The translations under genes and the position numbers were made by a program. 41,500 nucleotides of DNA from NCBI RefSeq assembly GCF_000949865.1, contig NZ_JWJH01000026.1:1-41500 (forward strand), written 5' to 3'. Positions 8,426 through 15,230 of this stretch are shown here, piece after piece; position 1 is the stretch's first letter; the number at the start of each line of letters is the position of its first letter. The stretch comes from Rhizobium nepotum 39/7 (GTDB lineage Bacteria > Pseudomonadota > Alphaproteobacteria > Rhizobiales > Rhizobiaceae). Below the pieces are notes generated by a model, which saw only the letters and a list, made by a program, of their open reading frames with translations, was not told where the DNA came from and searched no databases.

Positions 8426-9549
8426 TGAAGTACCTCATCCTTGACGATTTTGACCGGACCGCCGAGTTGCGCCGCGTCCAGCGGTTGTGGGAGGCGACTG
8501 TCCGACGCGAGCGGGCTTGCAGCTGAGAAGACAAGCATCGGGGACCTTGCCCGGTCGGTCGGGCCTGAGCGGCGGTGCTGATTGGATTGAAAGCCAGATG
8601 CTGGACCAGGCATCGGGGGCTGGGAGCTTGCCGGCTTGCCGGTGTAGTAGCCGACGACACGCGTCACATAGTCCGCGGTTTCGCGGATCAGTGGCAGGGA
8701 TTGATGGGCATCGACGCGTGGTTCTCCGGCATTGTATGCGGAGGCGATCAGCACCGGGTTCCTGTACTTGTCGATGAGCAGACGCAGGAAACGCGTGCCC
8801 GCGCGAATATTCTGTTCGGGATCAGTAAGGTCGTTGGCGCCGAAAGCATCGCCGATCTTTGGCATCACCTGCATCAGGCCGACGGCACCAGCCGAACTAA
8901 CGAGGCCAGGATTGAAACGCGCGTTTTCCGCGCGCATGATCGAAAGCACCCAATTTGGATCGACCTCTTCCTCAGCGGCGATTTCTACTGCAAGGGCTGC
9001 GTAGTCCTCAGGCACGCCGGAAAGCAGGTCGGGACGGGCTTGCGTCGCTGTCCGATCGGCAGGGGTGCCGGGTCCGAAGGCTGGATCCACAGTGCCCGCG
9101 TCAGACGAGAAGACACTGATGGGCGAGAACACGGCGCGGTCGCGCCGTGTTCTCATGTTGCCGGCCGCTTCTCCCGGAAGCTCTGGGTCACGGTCATCCG
9201 ATTCGAACGCTGCTTCTGCGACGAAAGACAGATTTACGGGGACCGCGTTGGTATTGGCCTGTCCCCAAAACCGCTCATTGAAACTGGTGAGATCGATGCT
9301 TGGCGGTGGCTGTTGGTCGGCGTCCACGGCGGGTGTTGGCAGCGCGCTGAGATCACTTGAGGTTTTCCCCGCGAAACGGAAGGACCACTCGGTAGGTTCA
9401 TGGTTCTCGCCGATCTCAAGAGGGGCGCTCTCGGCGGACGTTGCCGCAAAACATGTCGCCAGGAACACAGACGTCAGCGCAGGCCAGACGGCCCTTCGTA
9501 ACACTCCGGGTCGCGGTCTGTTCACAGAAGAAAGCGGGCCGTCATCCAT
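8422..9549 (-). CDS. virB1: VirB1, lytic transglycosylase, first gene of the T4SS operon
   Basis: A muramidase that locally opens peptidoglycan for T4SS assembly. It has 375 residues: an N-terminal hydrophobic signal segment (VWPALTSVFLATCFAATSAE), a long low-complexity linker (about 45-175), then an SLT domain at about 180-305. In the SLT domain Glu208 (RAENARFNP) is the likely catalytic acid, followed by GAVGLMQVMP and ASAYNAGEP. The Ser that usually follows the catalytic Glu is Asn here. A Pro/Ser-rich tail ends the protein. The ATG at 9549 has no good Shine-Dalgarno and lies only 7 bases from a 38-bp palindrome, so either translation is controlled there or the true start lies slightly downstream. 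Confidence 0.9.
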   Translation of the reverse strand: MDDGPLSSVNRPRPGVLRRAVWPALTSVFLATCFAATSAESAPLEIGENHEPTEWSFRFAGKTSSDLSALPTPAVDADQQPPPSIDLTSFNERFWGQANTNAVPVNLSFVAEAAFESDDRDPELPGEAAGNMRTRRDRAVFSPISVFSSDAGTVDPAFGPGTPADRTATQARPDLLSGVPEDYAALAVEIAAEEEVDPNWVLSIMRAENARFNPGLVSSAGAVGLMQVMPKIGDAFGANDLTDPEQNIRAGTRFLRLLIDKYRNPVLIASAYNAGEPRVDAHQSLPLIRETADYVTRVVGYYTGKPASSQPPMPGPASGFQSNQHRRSGPTDRARSPMLVFSAASPLASDSRLPQPLDAAQLGGPVKIVKDEVLQ

Positions 9550-9556
9550 TCTGAAT

Positions 9557-9594
9557 CAGTCCATAACTTGTACTTCAATACAAGTTATGGACTG
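9557..9594. promoter_or_regulatory. Perfect 16-bp-arm palindrome before virB1 (operator or leader hairpin)
   Basis: The arms CAGTCCATAACTTGTA and TACAAGTTATGGACTG are exact reverse complements around the spacer CTTCAA. The core ACTTGTA-N6-TACAAGT recurs upstream of the next gene block at 11050-11070. A position 7 bases before the virB1 ATG suits a repressor site overlapping the transcript start, or an RNA hairpin hiding the start codon. The binding protein is unknown. Confidence 0.75.
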
Positions 9595-9625
9595 CAATCC
9601 GCGTCAGAAATCAACCAAAAAATAT

Positions 9626-9641
9626 AACTTGAGTACAAGTT
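9626..9641. promoter_or_regulatory. Compact ACTTG/CAAGT palindrome in the virB promoter region
   Basis: AACTTGAGTACAAGTT is a short inverted repeat built from the same half-site as the larger palindrome 32 bases away, but with the halves closer together. The surroundings are AT-rich (a run of A/T on both sides), as expected of the virB promoter region. It could be a second operator. Confidence 0.5.
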
Positions 9642-9684
9642 TTATCCAAAAGGCCGATATCGCCCTTAAAATTATTTAACGAAA

Positions 9685-10146
9685 TCAATCCAGTAGCCGC
9701 GACCACCGATCCGGTTTCCATTGATACTCGATCTGGTCTCGATCGCCCAGGATACGTGCCAAACGAACGGCGGTTCCCCCTTTTACCAGGACCGAACCGG
9801 CATCGGCGCCTGACTGCCCATGATAGATTCGGCATGTGAAATTTGGCAGTTCCCGCTGGATCCTGGAAACCGGCCAGCAAGAGGAAACCTGATAACGAGC
9901 GCCATCGACAGCCCTACCCAAATCGCGCGAAATCTGCTGTACCGGGCCGAGCCTATGCCGTCCGAACTCAGTTCCATAGTCGAGCTGGCACTCGACAATA
10001 TTGGCTGGATAGTGTTTGCAGGCGGAAAGACCGAGATAGGCAAATGGTGCTGGCGGCAACGGACTGGACGACTGGGCGTGCTGCCCGCATCCGGCCAACG
10101 GAATTGTCAAGGCTAACTGCCAAAACAACGCTTTAATGATTCGCAC
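9685..10146 (-). CDS. Unrecognised lipoprotein upstream of the T4SS operon
   Basis: A 153-residue predicted lipoprotein. It starts at a GTG (10146) with an excellent AGGAGG 6 bases upstream. The signal sequence RIIKALFWQLALTIPLAGC carries a lipobox (LAGC). The mature part contains four more Cys residues and ends in basic/aromatic residues (QWKPDRWSRLLD). I do not recognise the family. It is encoded immediately downstream of the 10157 gene and on the same strand as the T4SS operon, so a role in the transfer apparatus is possible but unproven. Confidence 0.65.
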   Translation of the reverse strand: MRIIKALFWQLALTIPLAGCGQHAQSSSPLPPAPFAYLGLSACKHYPANIVECQLDYGTEFGRHRLGPVQQISRDLGRAVDGARYQVSSCWPVSRIQRELPNFTCRIYHGQSGADAGSVLVKGGTAVRLARILGDRDQIEYQWKPDRWSRLLD

Positions 10147-10156
10147 GATTTACCTC

Positions 10157-10888
10157 CTAGATTTGCTGCTGATATCCGGCATGTTCGAGGGCTTCGAGAA
10201 AGAGGTCGCGGGCGATCCCGCAATAGGGCGACGACAGCCGCGCCAGATGCAGTTGGGTCAGGACCAGCCCGAGCGTTCCAATGGTCGTGGTTACCTCTTT
10301 GAGGTCATCATTAAGACCATCGCGACACATCTCGCGTCCATCATGGCTTTTGACGACGATCGCATAGTCGTTGCGCGCGATGCTATGCCACAATTCGACG
10401 GTACCGGTTTTGCCGTCATGGGTTTCTGTGTCGCAGATGAGCATCATCGCGTAGTCTGGAAGAGGAAGGTCGCATTCCTCGATCGAGGTTCCGCCATTAA
10501 ACTCCGTGAGCGCCACCGCAGACGAGAACAGCAGCAATCGTTCGTTCACCAGCAGCCGCCGTTGTCCGAGGCGCACAAAGCCGTTCATGACGTCCGAACG
10601 AATAACTTTTGGCGCGAGACATTCCTCGCAGTGCTCGCAGACCTGCACCAACCGATCGTTCCTGAAGGAGAACGTGTTGTGGAAACGACCGAGGAGGAAG
10701 CGTTCGATATTTTCGGTGCGGCCGCCAAGCGACTCGACGAATGCGAACGCACCAAACCGCGTCCAGGCTTGATTGACATCACTCTCTGCCGATAACCCTG
10801 CGATACTCACCAGGCTGGATGGGCCGGCCACGATGCCTGCGGTCCGCGTCTCCGCACCGCAGTGCGGGCAATCAATGCTGACCGGCAC
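10157..10888 (-). CDS. Unrecognised protein with two Cys clusters, upstream of T4SS genes
   Basis: An open frame of 243 residues from a GTG at 10888, preceded by AAGGA. The frame stays open up to a TTG at 11062, but that codon lies inside the palindromic site at 11050-11070 and has no ribosome site. The protein has CPHCG near the N-terminus and CEHCEEC at about residue 80, which suggest a zinc-binding region, followed by a mixed alpha/beta part. Its stop lies 10 bases before the lipoprotein gene, so the two probably form one transcript. I do not recognise the family. A shared upstream palindrome with virB1 makes a regulatory or transfer-related role worth testing. Confidence 0.55.
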   Translation of the reverse strand: MPVSIDCPHCGAETRTAGIVAGPSSLVSIAGLSAESDVNQAWTRFGAFAFVESLGGRTENIERFLLGRFHNTFSFRNDRLVQVCEHCEECLAPKVIRSDVMNGFVRLGQRRLLVNERLLLFSSAVALTEFNGGTSIEECDLPLPDYAMMLICDTETHDGKTGTVELWHSIARNDYAIVVKSHDGREMCRDGLNDDLKEVTTTIGTLGLVLTQLHLARLSSPYCGIARDLFLEALEHAGYQQQI

Positions 10889-11049
10889 CCGGTACCATTC
10901 CTTCGTCAGTAGAGATCGGTGGCTTGTCAGTGGGATACCCGCCTTGCTATTTTGTTGGAAGGACTCGCAGAGATCAGCGCAGAACCGACTCCCGGCGCCT
11001 CGCAACAAGGCAGAAATGTCATCGGCGACGCATAGAGTTCTGCGATAAA

Positions 11050-11070
11050 ACTTGTACTTCAATACAATTT
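11050..11070. promoter_or_regulatory. Second copy of the ACTTGTA-N6-TACAA operator-like site
   Basis: ACTTGTACTTCAATACAATT repeats the core of the 9557-9594 palindrome, including the identical CTTCAA spacer, with one half-site degraded (TACAATT instead of TACAAGT). It lies upstream of the 10157 gene on the minus strand. This is the same relation as to virB1, so the two units may share a regulator. Confidence 0.65.
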
Positions 11071-11480
11071 TGTAGCAGTCATGGGCGAAGCGCTCAAGAT
11101 GGGGAAGTCGGGTTTGGTGCTAGCACCGGTTTGAAGCAATTTGCGTCACTACGTCCTGGAAGTGCCGCCGCATGTCGAATACGGGCTGACAGAGATCAGC
11201 CCCGGAGCTTTGCGCGGCGCTTAGGGATTTAGCTTCTGTGTCCACGACAATCCGGACACCGTCAGAGCGTGCCGTCGCGCTTACGACCGGGCGGAGTTAT
11301 AAATCCTAGTGACCGAAATTGGCTGAGAAGCCCAGGTGTCTCTCTGGGATAGCAATGCTGGGCTAAGCCCACTTTGAATATCGTCAATCATTGGCCTGAA
11401 AGGCCGACCTGACGTCGCAAGCCGCATCTTGTGATGCTGGCGCCGTCTACTATTCCGACGGGGATGTAAAGGGTTGTTGT
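11071..11480. other. Intergenic stretch without a recognisable gene
   Basis: About 410 bases with no open frame that I can support on either strand. The frames present have no ribosome sites or recognisable protein motifs. No strong inverted repeat was noticed here. It links the T4SS-side operator to the repeat tract that follows. Confidence 0.5.
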
Positions 11481-11489
11481 ATCGAAACG

Positions 11490-11885
11490 ACAGTTCACGC
11501 ATGCACCGATTTGCCAATTGGCGCATCAGCCGATTTACACACGACAGAACAACCAGTTGGCGAAGGCACCTATTCAGCTAATCGGTGGCGCACTTTTTCA
11601 CCGCGTTTCTTCTTTGCAGATCGACCGATTCACCCGTTGGCATAAGCACCGATTTACTCGTTCACCTATTCGTGCAGACGCGGATTTGCCTGTTTACGCA
11701 ACCACTACTTCCCCGATTCACCTATTCGTCCAAGCGGTGTGCCGCCATTTCGCCGATGGGCGTCTTCGCTGGTCCGCTGATGCACCTATGGCCCGGACCC
11801 CCATTCGCCCACAAGCCGATTTCCCTGCTTGCCGATTCGAGGTTTCACCGAGTCACCGATTGACGGATTAACCGCTTCACCCAAA
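11490..11885. repeat. Degenerate short-period repeat tract (CGATTYACC-like units)
   Basis: Many imperfect copies of an 8-9 base unit occur here, such as CGATTTGCC, CGATTTACA, CGATTCACC, CGATTTACT, CTATTCGTC and CGATTGACG, separated by variable spacers. Translation gives repetitive nonsense in more than one frame (for example DRFTRWHKHRFTRSPIRAD), which argues against a protein gene. Possible roles include a binding array for a replication, partition or transfer protein, or simply expanded low-complexity DNA. No function is shown. Confidence 0.55.
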
Positions 11886-12106
11886 AACCTGGTCGTTCAT
11901 TCACTGAGTAGCGCAATCGCCCGAACTGCGGCATAGAACCAGCCGGACACAAGCTCTGCTGGACCATCAAAACAGGCCCAATCGCCTTCCGTCTTCGGTC
12001 GCACACTGATCGTTTGCAGCCGTCATTCGTGTCCAGCTTGCCAGAAAAAATCGCAGATCATGGAACCGCTCGGTCGCCTTGGTGACGATCGCCCCTCGGG
12101 CGAAAC

Positions 12107-12128
12107 GGCTATTGGTATACCAATAGCC
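12107..12128. repeat. Perfect 22-bp palindrome
   Basis: GGCTATTGGTA is followed directly by its exact reverse complement. The centre TTGGTATACCAA resembles sites of FadR/GntR-class regulators, but no such regulator is encoded in the window and no convincing gene starts beside it. It lies just before a 28-bp inverted repeat. Confidence 0.6.
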
Positions 12129-12136
12129 TATCCTGC

Positions 12137-12285
12137 CATCTCTCACCACCATGTGCGACCCACGTGCCCGACCCGCCAATGCTGTTGCGAGTCGTCAGAC
12201 GATGCCACAGCGATCACAGGTGTATGTACGCCTGTGATCCGCGGAGGAGGAATAGCGCGTGGGTCGCACATGGTGGTGAGAGATG
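12137..12285. repeat. 28-bp perfect inverted repeat with a nested hairpin
   Basis: Bases 12137-12164 (containing CTCACCACCATGTGCGACCC) are exactly reverse-complementary to 12258-12285, with a 93-base spacer. In the spacer GATCACAGG (12212-12220) pairs with CCTGTGATC (12231-12239). The arrangement could be the ends of a very small mobile element, a structured RNA, or a transfer or replication site. No gene fits inside. Confidence 0.7.
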
Positions 12286-12380
12286 CTGAAGCGAGCCGCC
12301 GTCGCGAGCAGTCGGGATGCCCGTGACCGCAGGGAGCGGACATCGATGACATGCGAACGACAGGGCGGTGAGCACAAGCA

Positions 12381-12569
12381 GGAGCGGATGATCGGCTGGA
12401 GCGGATGCCCGAAGCATGAGGGCGCAGCGCAGGACGATCATCCGCTCCGTATTGTTTGGGGAAGTCGCGGCAGCGTCCGTCTACCGGCCCGAGAGGCCGG
12501 GCGGGGCTTGCCCCGCACCACAGGGAGAGGGGTGCTTGAGGGGAGAGGCGGCAAGTCTCTCCCCTCAAG
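12381..12569. repeat. Cluster of perfect inverted repeats
   Basis: Several independent exact stems occur in under 200 bases. GGAGCGGATGATCG (12381-12394) pairs with 12435-12448. CCGGCC-N5-GGCCGG lies at 12484-12500. GCGGGGC-TT-GCCCCGC lies at 12501-12516. CTTGAGGGGAGAG (12535-12547) pairs with 12557-12569. This is far above background and there is no open frame with a ribosome site. It may be a structured RNA or a protein-binding region. Confidence 0.6.
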
Positions 12570-12609
12570 ACCGCAGGCAGGCTCGATGCCGGCAAGCGGT
12601 CCGGACCAT

Positions 12610-12644
12610 GCGGAAAAGACGAGAGGCGAGCAACGCCTCTCGTC
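12610..12644 (-). terminator. Intrinsic terminator of the 12655-12975 gene
   Basis: On the minus strand the stem GACGAGAGGCG, a 5-base loop and its exact complement (12618-12644) are followed by TTTT. It lies just after the stop codon at 12655, a textbook rho-independent terminator layout. Confidence 0.8.
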
Positions 12645-12654
12645 TGAAATTCAG

Positions 12655-12975
12655 TCAGGCACCCAGTTCTCGGATCACGGCTGCGACAGGCCAGTCGCCG
12701 AAATGGGTCCGGCACTGGGCAACGAGAATGTCGACGGCCGTCTCATTGGCCTCAATGGCTCGGATCGCCTCATCCATGTCGTCGTAAGCGCCGAGATTTT
12801 CGACCGGCTCATAGGCCCCGCAGTCTTCGTCCCAGTTGCCGGCGATGTACTGCGGGGCGTTTTTGACACGGACCAGTGCTCGTTCTGCTTCGTGAATGAG
12901 ACGGAACCCCTCGGTCCGCTGCCGCCAGTATTCCGGGCTTGCGTCGTCGATGTATTTAATCTTGCGCTGTGTCAT
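12655..12975 (-). CDS. Unrecognised 106-residue protein
   Basis: The small protein begins MTQRKIKYIDDASPEYWRQR, mostly helical and acidic in the middle (NWDEDCGAYEPVENLGAYDD). It has no signal peptide or membrane segment. The ATG at 12975 has AAGGAG 9 bases upstream and lies next to the conserved CCTTTCG-type leader seen before other small genes here. An intrinsic terminator follows. I do not recognise its family. It is likely a rhizobial plasmid accessory gene. Confidence 0.65.
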   Translation of the reverse strand: MTQRKIKYIDDASPEYWRQRTEGFRLIHEAERALVRVKNAPQYIAGNWDEDCGAYEPVENLGAYDDMDEAIRAIEANETAVDILVAQCRTHFGDWPVAAVIRELGA

Positions 12976-13029
12976 AAGAAGTCTCCTTTCGTTTTCTGAC
13001 GGAAGGAGGCCGCACGATAGCCGCGAGGG

Positions 13030-13130
13030 GTCAGGGATCGCGGCACGCGACCGCCAGGGGCGGCGAGCGGGGGAACCGTGCAGTCCTTGACGCCGGAGTG
13101 GCGGGTGCAAAATGGGAGGTCAGAGAGAGA
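13030..13130 (-). promoter_or_regulatory. Modular intergenic element, copy A (short form)
   Basis: Upstream of the 12655-12975 gene. It runs from GTCAGGGATCGCGGCACGCG through GGGGGAACC and AGTCCTTGAC to AATGGGAGGTCAGAGAG. The order and wording match copies B (13622-13777) and C (15086-15230), but copy A lacks the internal CCGATTTT...AAAATTGGGG segment. The outer TCAGGGA/TCCTTGA pair can form a stem. It may be a leader RNA or a regulatory site. Confidence 0.6.
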
Positions 13131-13296
13131 AGATAGCCCGCGGCCACGATCAGGGGCCGTCCGTTTTCCGGCGACCAGCCGGCCCTTTCCTGTCCACCAC
13201 CGCCGTGATTCCTGGGAACCGAGATCGGGCGGCATGGCGAGCTTTCATGAAAAAAGGGCTCCCGCCCGGTGAGAGCGGAAGCCCCTTGATGCGAGG

Positions 13297-13566
13297 TCAA
13301 TAGCCCAAACTAGTGATGATCTCGTCAAGCTCCTCATCGAGGGTCAAGTCGAAATCGCAGTCGTCACCATAGTCGGGAAGATCACCCTCTTCGTGACCGC
13401 ATTCGGTGCATCTGATCGTATGATACTGGTTTATCGAACCGGCTTCGCAGGCCTCCCAGTAGCGTTCGAATGCTTCACCACCGCATTCGGGGCATGCGAC
13501 AATTTCGAGAGCGTCATCAAGGTCGAAACCACCCGGCTCCACGCAGCCGCCGTAAACTCTTGTCAT
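13297..13566 (-). CDS. Small zinc-ribbon-like protein
   Basis: An 89-residue acidic protein with two CxxC pairs, CPECGGEAFERYWEACEAG and RCTECGHEEGD, spaced as in a zinc ribbon, then an Asp/Glu-rich tail (DYGDDCDFDLTLDEELDEII). The ATG at 13566 follows AAAGGAT. There are no other domains. Such proteins often act in nucleic-acid binding or as adaptors, but the role is not known here. It sits between structured intergenic elements and is transcribed with its small neighbours' orientation. Confidence 0.7.
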   Translation of the reverse strand: MTRVYGGCVEPGGFDLDDALEIVACPECGGEAFERYWEACEAGSINQYHTIRCTECGHEEGDLPDYGDDCDFDLTLDEELDEIITSLGY

Positions 13567-13621
13567 GATCGTATCCTTTCGTGTCTATGACGAAAGAGAG
13601 CCACGGAGCGCCGCCGAGCGG

Positions 13622-13777
13622 GTCAAGGATCGCGGAACGCGACCGCCAGCGGCGGCGAGCGGGGGTGCCGATTTTGCCGGCGGGCGCGTCAGCGGCCGAC
13701 GACAAAATTGGGGGAACCGCGATGTCCTTGAGGCGGGAGAAGGGGATCGTAGAATGGGGCGTCATAGAGATAGAGAG
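13622..13777 (-). promoter_or_regulatory. Modular intergenic element, copy B (long form)
   Basis: Upstream of the zinc-ribbon gene. It begins GTCAAGGATCGCGGAACGCG and ends with CGCGATGTCCTTGAGGC followed by AATGGGGCGTCATAGAGA. Between them is an inserted stem region in which CCGATTTTGCC is followed about 30 bases later by GACAAAATTGGGGG. Apart from this inserted part it matches copy A almost word for word. Confidence 0.6.
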
Positions 13778-14084
13778 AACCACGCCCGCGACAGCGGGCG
13801 TGACCATTTCCGGCGGCCAGCTGGTCGTGCACCACCTCCGCGCCGCAACGGTCGCGATATCGCGCCGGCGGTGCAACACCGCGAGAGGATCGTCACGCGA
13901 CAGCGCGGAGACCGCTTGCGGGCTCCGGGAGCGCTCCGGGGCGCGAGTAGAGCCGTCCGGCAAGGCCGGCTCGCCCGATCATCGCTTCGCGGATTGCCAA
14001 CACATCACGCAAATGAATCGGTCGGGCAAGACCGATTCAAATCTCTCGTTGGACCTGCGCTCCGTGATCGACGATCCTCTCGGC

Positions 14085-14567
14085 ATGATCACGCAGCCCT
14101 ATCAGCTTTATATCGAACGCACGGACGCCTCGATGAACATGGCCCGTTACTATGCCATGGATATTTCGGAGACCTTGTTTGGAGAAACCCGGCTGACCCG
14201 CCGCTGGGGACGCATCGGTGCGCACGGCCAGTCGAAGGCGCATATCTTCCTGCGTGAAGAGGACGCCGTGCAGCTGTTTCTCGATCTCGTCCGCCAGAAG
14301 CGGACACGCGGCTACCGCCCGGCTGCGCGGCAGGCGGAACGAGACCCGCTCGCGCGGACCTCGACTGGCGTCTTATCGGCCCGAGCCCCAATCGGTCTCG
14401 AAGGCGATCTCGATCTCGACGAAAAACGGGATCTTGATCGAGAGCTTGAGGCCGAGCTTACCCTTGCGGAAGAGGTGGCCGGCGACTTTGCCGAGCGCGC
14501 GGAGCCGTCGCCCAGTGGATGTGAGGTATTGGGAGAGTTGGCGCATGATGTTTACTCCTTTCGATAG
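14085..14567 (+). CDS. WGR-domain protein
   Basis: A 160-residue protein from the ATG at 14085 (MITQPYQLYIERTDASMNMA), in one frame with upstream open sequence, so an ATG at 14013 is also possible. No strong ribosome site is seen. Residues about 1-85 form a WGR domain: YYAMDISETLFGETRLTRRW, GRIGAHGQSKAHIFLREEDA and LFLDLVRQKRTRGYRP. WGR domains bind nucleic acid and occur in PARPs and in stand-alone plasmid proteins. Stand-alone rhizobial versions usually end soon after GYRP. Here about 75 extra residues run antisense through a small minus-strand gene, so the tail may be an artefact of a lost stop. Confidence 0.65.
   Translation: MITQPYQLYIERTDASMNMARYYAMDISETLFGETRLTRRWGRIGAHGQSKAHIFLREEDAVQLFLDLVRQKRTRGYRPAARQAERDPLARTSTGVLSARAPIGLEGDLDLDEKRDLDRELEAELTLAEEVAGDFAERAEPSPSGCEVLGELAHDVYSFR
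14373..14546 (-). CDS. Unrecognised 57-residue basic protein, antisense to the WGR tail
   Basis: The protein begins MRQLSQYLTSTGRRLRALGK and ends KIPFFVEIEIAFETDWGSGR: a basic N-terminal half and a beta-rich end. The ATG at 14546 has GAAAGGAG 8 bases upstream, the same CTCCTTTCG-type leader seen before several certain genes here, which favours it being real. It lies entirely opposite the C-terminal extension of the WGR open frame. Only one of the two overlapping frames may be coding. Confidence 0.45.
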   Translation of the reverse strand: MRQLSQYLTSTGRRLRALGKVAGHLFRKGKLGLKLSIKIPFFVEIEIAFETDWGSGR

Positions 14568-14857
14568 CGTGTCATTGCGGGGATAGGCCGCGGCCCGGAA
14601 AGGGGTGCTGCACCCGAAAGGGCGGTAGCGAATGCAATGGACCTGCCGGCGGCGGCAGGTTGTGGTACGACGACCGGGCTGCAACATCCCCGATGCCGAT
14701 GACAGGGGATCGAAAGGAAGGACGCGGCAGCCTCCCGGATCTTTCCGGACGAGAGCAGGCTGCGACGTTCGATGTGCTCGCAGCCGAAGCGAAGCTTCGG
14801 GCCTTGGCCGCCGGTCGATCCGGCGGGCTGGGCCAGGAACAGCGGCAAAAGCCTCCG
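14568..14857. other. GC-rich intergenic stretch without a clear gene
   Basis: No open frame with a ribosome site is supported. It contains short palindromic GC-rich pieces (for example AGCCGAAGCGAAGCTTCGGG), in keeping with the structured leaders elsewhere in this part of the plasmid. Confidence 0.45.
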
Positions 14858-15028
14858 TCAGAACGGAGGCTCCGAGGAATGGCTGCCGTCCTGTTCGGCA
14901 AGCGCGGCGGCCAGTTCGGCCTGAGCGAGTTCGAGCTCGGCCTGGATCCGGCGGCGCTCGCTGTGGTCGACTGCGTTGGCAAGCTCCAAGCGCAGTTCGG
15001 CAACCTGGATTTCAAGGGCATAGGTCAT
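14858..15028 (-). CDS. Small coiled-coil protein
   Basis: A 56-residue protein beginning MTYALEIQVAELRLELANAV. Nearly the whole chain is a heptad-like amphipathic helix rich in Glu, Leu, Ala and Arg, with a short polar tail (DGSHSSEPPF). The ATG at 15028 follows AAGGAGACGACG. A dimeric coiled coil is likely. No specific function is recognised. It is preceded by copy C of the intergenic element. Confidence 0.6.
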   Translation of the reverse strand: MTYALEIQVAELRLELANAVDHSERRRIQAELELAQAELAAALAEQDGSHSSEPPF

Positions 15029-15085
15029 CGTCGTCTCCTTGACGTTTGTGAAAGACGAGGACCAGCGGCGTGAGGAGATGGCGGG

Positions 15086-15230
15086 GTCAAGGATCGCGCA
15101 GCGACCGGCGGAGCCGGCGTATGGGGGAGCCGATTTTCTGACCCGACCCGGCGGGACGGGGCTGAAAATTGGGGGAACCATGCGTCCTTGAGGCCGTCAT
15201 TTCCGAACGGCACAATGGGACGATCTGAGC
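15086..15230 (-). promoter_or_regulatory. Modular intergenic element, copy C (long form)
   Basis: Upstream of the coiled-coil gene. It begins GTCAAGGATCGCG, has the inserted part with CCGATTTTCTGACCC and CTGAAAATTGGGGGAACC, and ends GTCCTTGAGGCCG and AATGGGACGATCTGAG. This is the same order of blocks as copy B. The GATTTTC/GAAAATT and TCAAGGA/TCCTTGA pairs can form nested stems. Confidence 0.6.

Noticed and set aside
11518..11871. 117-codon frame with repeated RFTR/SPIR words
   Set aside because: The repeats exist in more than one frame at DNA level, so the protein-like look is a by-product of the tandem DNA units.
11490..11885. CRISPR array
   Set aside because: The units are 8-9 bases, degenerate and irregularly spaced, with no conserved 25-40-base repeats or unique spacers and no cas genes nearby.
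12283..12999. 238-codon plus-strand frame
   Set aside because: It runs through the hairpin cluster and antisense to the 12655-12975 gene. Its repetitive content reflects the inverted repeats.
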